A stretch of 64,000 nt of DNA from Lepidonotus clava (Eukaryota; Annelida; Polychaeta; Phyllodocida; Polynoidae), in assembly GCA_936440205.1 (NCBI GenBank), contig OW387133.1, forward strand, positions 45,968,374 through 46,032,373, given 5' to 3'. The notes beneath the pieces were generated by a model. It was not told the origin of the DNA, did no database searches, and saw only the letters and a program-made list of their open reading frames with translations. This document shows positions 57,682 to 64,000 of this stretch, piece by piece. The stretch's first letter is position 1. Each line of letters begins with the position of its first letter. The position numbers and the translations under genes are program-made.

Positions 57682-59777
57682 TTACCAATTCCGTGCAACT
57701 TGATTCCTTCTTCTCTGGCCCTGCCTGTTCAACTGTCTATCATGAATATCTCCTTCAGCCCCGTCATCAAAGAAATCGATGTCCCCCACATCCATTTCTT
57801 CGTCATTTTCTTGTTCAGGATCAACATGAGGAACTTCTCCCCCAGCCACTATGTGACGCAGTTGTGCATTGGCACGTCCATCTTGATCGTCTTCTCCAGC
57901 AATTTCCAAGTTCATGCCTGCCCGAATTGCCATGTTATGTAGCACCATGCAGCATGCAACAATTTGACTAGCTGTTCCAGGTGGCGACTGAAGGACTCCC
58001 CCCGTTTTGTCAAGGCATCTATAAAAATATCATAATATATTCAAATAACTTATTATTTCAACCTTTATGTCATTACAGGTTCCCACACTGATGACCGGAA
58101 TAATGCCCACGGACACAAGAGATGAATCGACTGATGACAATTATAAGGAAAACATTTAATGACCAATGGACATTCATTGCATGGAAGTAATTATGTGTAA
58201 AGAAGACAAATATAATATAATTAAAACATTAAAGAAATTCACATTGTTATAAATGGTAACACGTAATGAAAGTTATTTTTGTAAGATTTGATTACATATT
58301 GTTATAAAATAAAATATAATAGCATTAAATGTTTGTTTGTTTGTTGTCCATATTACCGAAATCGAATCTTCAAGAGTCCTATGGCACGTTCCACAGTGTT
58401 CCTTGTCGAAGCATGCGCATAATTGTACTCCCTCTCAGACTGATTGTTGGGTCCCAAGTAGGGTGTCATTAACCATGACCTCAAAGGGTATCTACAATAG
58501 AAATTATAGTATTTGCTCAAGATTTCGTAAAGTTATAGGTACGTCACCATACGTAAACAAGCATTGAATAGAATGAAGACACTGACGTAGGCTTAGTATA
58601 AACAAAAAATTTATGTAATATCGTTCAAGTGTTTTACTTTAACAATGTCATTCATTAGTTAGATATTTACCCGCTGTCACCCAAGATGTAGAAGGGATGG
58701 ATGAAGTTGAGCATGGTCAATGCCTTTCCCATTTCACTGTTCCTCCAAATGAAGCTATCGTGGCAAGAACCAGGCCATTTTGCATCGACATCGAGGAAAA
58801 TGAGATTGGCGTTACACATTACCTAAAAAATAATCATATATATATATCTTAAACAATTTATTTTAATATAAAACAAATAGTAAATATTTATGTTTCTTCT
58901 TAACAATTTTCATTGGTACTTTTGTTTTTAAAATACTCACTTGAGCATTTAGGCTATAATTGCCTTTCCTATTTCTGAAGGATCTTTCTTCGGCTAGAGG
59001 TGGTTTGAGTCCAATATGTGTCCCATCAACAGCTGCTACGACACCAGGGAATTCTTTTATTTCAAAGAACGCTTCAGCATTCTCCTCCAGTTCACGGCTA
59101 CACAAAATAATGATAGCTTTCTTCAGTAAACAGTATGTAATCTAATACATTATTGTGTTTATATTTGTGGGACAGATATTTTAATAAAATAATGTATTAG
59201 TAATGAAAGAAACATTTATTGATATTGTTAGAGGTTTTTCAACTTACCGTGTGGTTGGAAAATACATGTGGTCCTCCATGATCGCCAGAAGCAAATCTAT
59301 GGTCTTCCTCACTGATCTACACACTGTACTTTGGCCAACGTGATGGGCGTCTCCAATGTCTCGATACATCGAGCCCGTAGCAAAAAATCGGACCCCTAAG
59401 CAGACCTGAAATTATATGTTGTTTATTATTATTACTTAAAGTGTTCGGTGTGGTTTTCGTAAATTTTGGTAAAATAAAGTTTTGTCATAATTTACTTTCT
59501 TCAAGTATGCATTGTGATATATATGTATTGTAAAGTGACCCACCGTCAACACTGCAGAAATATTCCGATCTTCACTTTGTCCATGTAGGGGTCCTTTGAA
59601 ACCATGTGCGATCAGTTCTTCTCCAAGATAAATGATCTTGTTTTTGGGTAATCTATATCTCTTCTTGAACTGAATGTCACTATACAGAGTAATAGGATTA
59701 ACCCTGGGTCGATATTCACGTGGTATTTCTTGAATGTTTGCTCTCCTCTCGAACCGTCGATGTATTAGGAACGCCAT
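57682..59777 (-). CDS. HARBI1-like DDE transposase of PIF/Harbinger
   Basis: Six minus-strand exons join unbroken: 59777-59544, 59405-59248, 59097-58941, 58822-58671, 58491-58357 and 58018-57682 (TAA), 1173 bp and 390 aa, a normal length for the family. Motifs in order: FFATGSMYRDIGDAHHVGQS (~84-103), VVAAVDGTHIGLKPP (D155), NRKGNYSLNAQ, DAKWPGSCHDSFIWRNS (D205), ILGDSGYPLRSWLMTPY (D232), YNYAHASTRNTVERAIG (E268) and CCMVLHNMAIRAG. D155, D232 and E268 form a DD35E-spaced triad as expected of an active nuclease. An acidic and Arg-rich tail ends in QVARNW. Its stop is 73 bp from that of the convergent Myb-like gene. It cuts and joins the element's ends, with the Myb-like protein as the expected partner. 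Confidence 0.93.
58552..58570 (+). promoter_or_regulatory. 19-bp motif, copy 3
   Basis: TCACCATACGTAAACAAGC within the transposase intron 58492-58670. It shares the following ATT with copy 2, so those two match over about 22 bp. End coordinates may be off by a base or two. Confidence 0.6.
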
Positions 59778-60255
59778 TTTGGGGTAAGGCCCCCAAAGAT
59801 AGGAACAACAGTACTAAATTGGCGAACATTATATTAATTAACCGATTTAAAACTAAATCTCACCATTTTGTGACAGTAATCAATGTAGTTTTACTATTAT
59901 TTTCTTTAAAAAAATAATTCTTATGTTAAACAAGTATCTTGGGATAGTTTTGTATGAAAAGAGTAGCATAGAATTATTTTCCGTATATAGTTATATCTTT
60001 TCCACATGTTACGGAGTTCACTTACAGTACCTCTGAGGCTCCCGGTTGTTTTTTCCGTATTTTATACCATTTTCCGTATATTTTGTGGAGAAAAGGGGTA
60101 CTTAGGGACACTTTCTCCGTAAAACCCTATAAAATATATGGTTTTACGCAATTATGACGTAATTTGTATGTTTAGTAAATGATTAGTGTATTTTAGTATA
60201 CTTAGGAATTGTACAACTAGATTCCCGTAATATTAACATTTACGGAGGTTTTTTT
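59778..60255. promoter_or_regulatory. Transposase upstream / right subterminal region
   Basis: AT-rich 480 bp between the transposase ATG and the right TIR. Contains several TCCGTA-type words (tttttccgtat, ttttccgtata, tctccgtaaaa) that echo the left subterminal region (tctccgtaatgg at 52040). These are candidate binding sites for the element's own proteins. Confidence 0.45.
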
Positions 60256-60314
60256 ACGGATCTAACCCTCGTTCGTACAGTTGCGGACCCGTAAATGGAC
60301 TTAGGAATCTGGGG
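60256..60314 (-). repeat. Harbinger right TIR and subterminal region
   Basis: Complement of the left end: the outer CCCCAGATTCCTAA and the inner GGTCCGCAACTGTACG, read on the minus strand, with TGG directly outside. Confidence 0.8.
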
Positions 60315-60317
60315 TGG

Positions 60318-63300
60318 GCCTGGGCGGGTGCGTTGTGGGGAACCCGCATTTCTTGATTAATCGGTACGGCAGTACCACGGGACGCCGGGAAATTTACAGT
60401 GGGAAATGCCATATAAGTCAGTGTCAGCATGTAGCTGGGGATACGTCATACGGCCCGCAGCAAGGGTCAAACCAAGGAAGTGAAGGAAAACTGTACTGAA
60501 CTGTGATACATCAATACAAATCTCCATGAAAAATGTCACTTGAATGAAAATGTAAACATCTTTTGCAGATTGGTAAGTAGCAGAATGTTTACAAAAACAA
60601 GTATTTATATCCAAAACCCATCTCATAGAGAGGAGAGCTTCTTCGATGTTTGAACACAATGTAAAACTTACATGTATCATCTGGAATAGAGTAGCTGCAT
60701 TTGAACTAAGCTAGGGGCAACCATAATTCTAAGAAAAAGAACTCAAGATTTGTTCAAAAAGGTGTGATGGGGTAATATTCACAGTTTTCGTGTTTAGTAC
60801 GACAAGCTGCTGTCGATAGAGGAGTCTGGTCCCTGGTGATGTTCACATACCACCTACCGGACCCACCAGACCTCCAGCTGGACTCTCTCCTCGACCCAGA
60901 GATCAATGGCCAATTAATGCCACGTTGTCTTAGAGTGGAGACACGTCATGCGTTGGTAATCCTACGGTGCTATGGCCTAATCCGTACACCACAGGAATAT
61001 ATAACCACCGGCCCTGCCTCTCCCACCTGTGTTGGAATGGACATACAGAGCACAGGCACCACAGGCCAATCCCACATCAGACAGGCCCTCAGGTCTTCAA
61101 CCCCTCTGACCCTGCAGCTATCCTACTTGGTTTTGTAGGGTGCTTTCTAATGTGTACATATTTATCAGCTTATCCACATACTCTCACAAGGCAAGGAAGT
61201 TGAGTATCCGTTATTACTGTAAGTACAGGATCTCGGTTCCAGATATACAAAAAGCTGGGTACATTCACGACATGTTCATAAGGCAATTCAGTTTTCACAC
61301 CACATTCTGTAAAAATAGACATGTCAGTCTATATCGTGACGTGGGAAAATTGCTGTCATTTCAAAACTATGCTTGACGGCGCTGTTTGAACCCTTAGCAG
61401 TCGATGCGCACCCGACGTTGTTATGGGGAGAAAACCGGCTCTGTCGATAATATTGTCGTGATGTGTGTGTCTCAGCAGTGTTCTAATCCTCCCCATTGTC
61501 ACTTCAGATCATCAACAGAATGCCTTTTCATTAAAGCCCTGCTAAACAATTGATTTTAGACTCAGACTTGCACGTTTCAAATATATTCAAGACACCAATG
61601 AGAAAAAACAAGCGCAGGACAGAAAGTCGATTGATATTCTTTCGCTTATAGATTCCTTCAACGGAGCAAACAATTTTGCCTTCGGCATTTTCGCTTAGTG
61701 ATTCGTGAATCCATTTTGGCACGCCAGTAATCATAAAGCTTCGTAGGTGCCTCACGTTGGTAACTCTAGCACGAGCCGGCTAAAACCTGCGGGGGAGACG
61801 ATAGACGCTACCCGCATCGACTGGTACTGATGAACATGATGCTTAATTAAAATGATATTGTGTTTCCCACATTGCGATTTTCTCCACGTCGAAGTAAGTT
61901 TTGCCCCACGATCAGAAGTGGTGTGGAATAAAGGCGCCAATACATGAGATAATAGATATAAATTCAAAATGTATTCATATACGTTTGAACGATCTTTGCC
62001 AAAATGTCATAGTTGTCTTTTCCGATCAATAAAATGAGTTCTAAATGCCTTTTCTGATCTCTATGGCATTTTAAAATCTGTATGGCAGTAACATTTTGAA
62101 ATGAATTAGATTTGTTTATTGCTTTTTCTAATTACTCATCATTGTTTCAACCATGCCCTACGGTATGGTAGCGGTATGCTGAAATAGTTTAATTCGGTGA
62201 GCGTGTAAGTAGTACATTGGAACTGGGGCCCGGCGCAGGCACACTGTGTCTTTTTATTTCCTCTGGACCACTGATGTTGCATGGACCGGTTTTATTTATC
62301 GACGAATGCTCCCAGAAATTAGACAATTATCTCCGACTTTATTGAGCGTAAGACAGCGACAACTGTATTGACTTTCTTTAATTTGAGGTCGACTGCTTGC
62401 TTCTATATAAGTCTAATACCCAAACGCCCTGATGATAATCTCAGCTTTCCAGACGGCCACCTCGTACCGAGGGCCTAGGCCTATACCAGCCCCTTGCCTT
62501 GACGTCGATCGATACGCATACATACGTGTACGGGAAGCAGGCCCAGGGCAGGCCCGTGACAGCTCCTTCTGTATCGCGTGCTCTTTTAGTTTGCTGACCG
62601 GCAAAGCCCGAGAGACAGCTTTATATAAAGGACAGGCCGCACGTGGGGGCCGTCGTCAGCCTGCCCAGGGTTGGCAGGTCGAATAGAGGTTGTCGGTTGT
62701 CTCTGTTTGAAGAGGGTTTGAAGGGCGTTACGAACAGTGGAGAGCAGCTATCAGGCTATGGTATATTTTTAACCATAAGCAGTTGGATTACAATTACATG
62801 TAATACAAATATTGTTAATTGCCGTTTAATATCTGATTTCAAAGGTTAAACAATAACCAATGGTGCTATGGGATTTCTCGGAATGTGTTACATCCATGAA
62901 AACAGAAGAGAGCGGTCCGTGGGATCGTGGGAAGACGGCGGTGGCCAGGGTAGGATCCTGCCAACTGGAGGAGCTCTTTGATGAGGGGAGGGCACGACAG
63001 TGGTCAGCCATTAAAGCTCGGGGCAGAACACGACCAGGGTAGGAGCAGAACACAAGAGTCGCCCAGAGGAGACTTTTTATGTCTCCGCTCCGCCTCTCTG
63101 GGTCTGTGTAGGCGTGGTTTTAAAAGCAGCACCGGTAAAAGGATAATAATGCTATAATACGCATGGGAAGCAAGACGAGAAGTATTACAGCGGGGTTATA
63201 TGTTCATATATAATTATATATTTTGTATGTGCATTTGGAAAAAGTCATGTATAGGTGTTGTGGTTATGTGGATTGCCTAAAATGATACCCATGGCTCTTT

Positions 63301-63466
63301 GCAGAGCTACTTCTGGTCCATTGTGGGATCAGATTGAAAATTGAAAACTGCAAATAGCCTGAAAGATGACTTCTACGTATTATAAACCTATCCCAAATTG
63401 CGCGTGTAAAGTCCAGAGAAGGATGTGTGATTATCATAGACTTGTGTTACCTTGTTCTATGTATAC
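60318..63466. other. Right flank, no supported gene
   Basis: Starts with the second half of the GC-rich island split by the Harbinger, then mixed and AT-rich DNA. Short open frames at 60836-61138 and 62432-62686 show no domain or splice continuity. No mobile element could be defined. Confidence 0.4.
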
Positions 63467-63886
63467 CTAGATCATTTGAAGAGCATAACAGTAAGGGCAC
63501 CAACAATAATCCTTTTCTAGGTTTCGTTCGCGTCCTATATCTCCTCCAGGATGCATGCATCCAATGCCAGCACGTCCGATATACAGATTCTTAGCCAATG
63601 CATAGAATACCAATCTCAAAGATTTTGTTTTGTAGTGACTCATGGTCAGCCATAGTGACCTGTGACCCTGCCCCACACGACCAGAGACGTGGCTGGCGGT
63701 GTGGTGGGGGATGAGAAGAAGGTCCAGCCGGATGGTGGCGGTCAGGGCGTGGTGACCGGACATGTGCTGGTCCACGCCCAGCCCGCAGACAATATCCGTT
63801 AAGGAAATGGAAACAACAAAAATGCTCATCTGGTTTACAGTGTCATATTCCCGAACCTGCGATTCTGACATGTCACTCAAGTACAA
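63467..63886 (-). CDS. Unassigned ORF, possible exon
   Basis: A 139-codon minus-strand frame whose middle (VCGLGVDQHMSGHHALTATI, then RLDLLLIPHHTASHVSGR) has protein-like composition and locally higher GC. The ends read like translated non-coding DNA. I recognise no domain and find no clean acceptor in front of the GC-rich core; possible donors lie near 63650-63700. It could be an exon of a gene continuing outside the window, or chance. Confidence 0.2.
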   Translation of the reverse strand: MYLSDMSESQVREYDTVNQMSIFVVSISLTDIVCGLGVDQHMSGHHALTATIRLDLLLIPHHTASHVSGRVGQGHRSLWLTMSHYKTKSLRLVFYALAKNLYIGRAGIGCMHPGGDIGRERNLEKDYCWCPYCYALQMI

Positions 63887-64000
63887 TCATCTCTAGGATA
63901 TCAATATCAGTTTTCGTGTAATTAATATTTGATGCACATTCTTAGGTCACAATGGTATATACTTCGTATGACTTTGTGAATAAATAACGTTAAGATAAAT

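Larger units (their letters stand above)
51677..60314. mobile_element. Intact three-gene PIF/Harbinger transposon
   Basis: An 8638-bp DNA transposon. The ends begin CCCCAGATTCCTAA at 51677 and, on the other strand, CCCCAGATTCCTAA from 60314. A second conserved block, GGTCCGCAASTG, lies further in on both sides. It is flanked by TGG (51674-51676 and 60315-60317), a 3-bp duplication as the superfamily makes, though not the usual TWA. Subterminal DNA is rich in TCCGTA words. It encodes a Myb/SANT-like protein, a HARBI1-like transposase and a third antisense gene; all three open frames are unbroken once introns are removed, so the copy looks young and possibly active. Family placement rests on the transposase motifs. 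Confidence 0.88.

Overview
This is nuclear DNA from an animal, most likely a marine invertebrate. The genes are split into many short exons with GT-AG introns, the background is AT-rich, the repeat load is high, and there are two bilaterian gene families (an FGD-type DH-PH-FYVE RhoGEF and a Shisa protein). A mollusc or another lophotrochozoan fits, but the sequence alone does not settle the phylum.

Layout. Positions 1-4.9 kb hold the last eight coding exons of a plus-strand FGD-like gene (end of DH, PH, FYVE, stop at 3981). It converges on a minus-strand Shisa gene, whose last four coding exons lie between 16943 and 6233; its signal-peptide exon was not found. From about 17 kb to 51 kb I see no convincing host exon. 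That stretch is an AT-rich desert with repeated GC-rich islands that look more like regulatory DNA than coding DNA. It also holds many transposon fossils: a TTAA-flanked piggyBac-like element nested in a Harbinger-like MITE, foldback elements, a hAT-like MITE, two tRNA-derived SINE copies, a LINE C-terminus, two old LTR-like copies, a recent 798-bp tandem duplication and several minisatellites.

The main find is at 51677-60314: an 8.6-kb PIF/Harbinger DNA transposon with terminal inverted repeats and a 3-bp TGG duplication, inserted into a GC-rich island. Every gene in it reads through without a break once the introns are removed. It carries a 560-aa Myb/SANT-like accessory protein (plus strand, 7 exons) and a 390-aa HARBI1-like DDE transposase (minus strand, 6 exons), the usual pair for the superfamily, with stop codons only 73 bp apart. 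A third gene, about 536 aa of unknown function, lies antisense inside intron 3 of the Myb-like gene. A 19-bp motif, TCACCATACGTWAACAAGC, occurs three times in the element; two copies in inverted orientation bracket the third gene.

A second unusual element, at 11699-13613, has long inverted arms made almost entirely of short palindromic blocks and is flanked by a 6-bp duplication. The last 3.7 kb (60.3-64 kb) has no gene I can support firmly.
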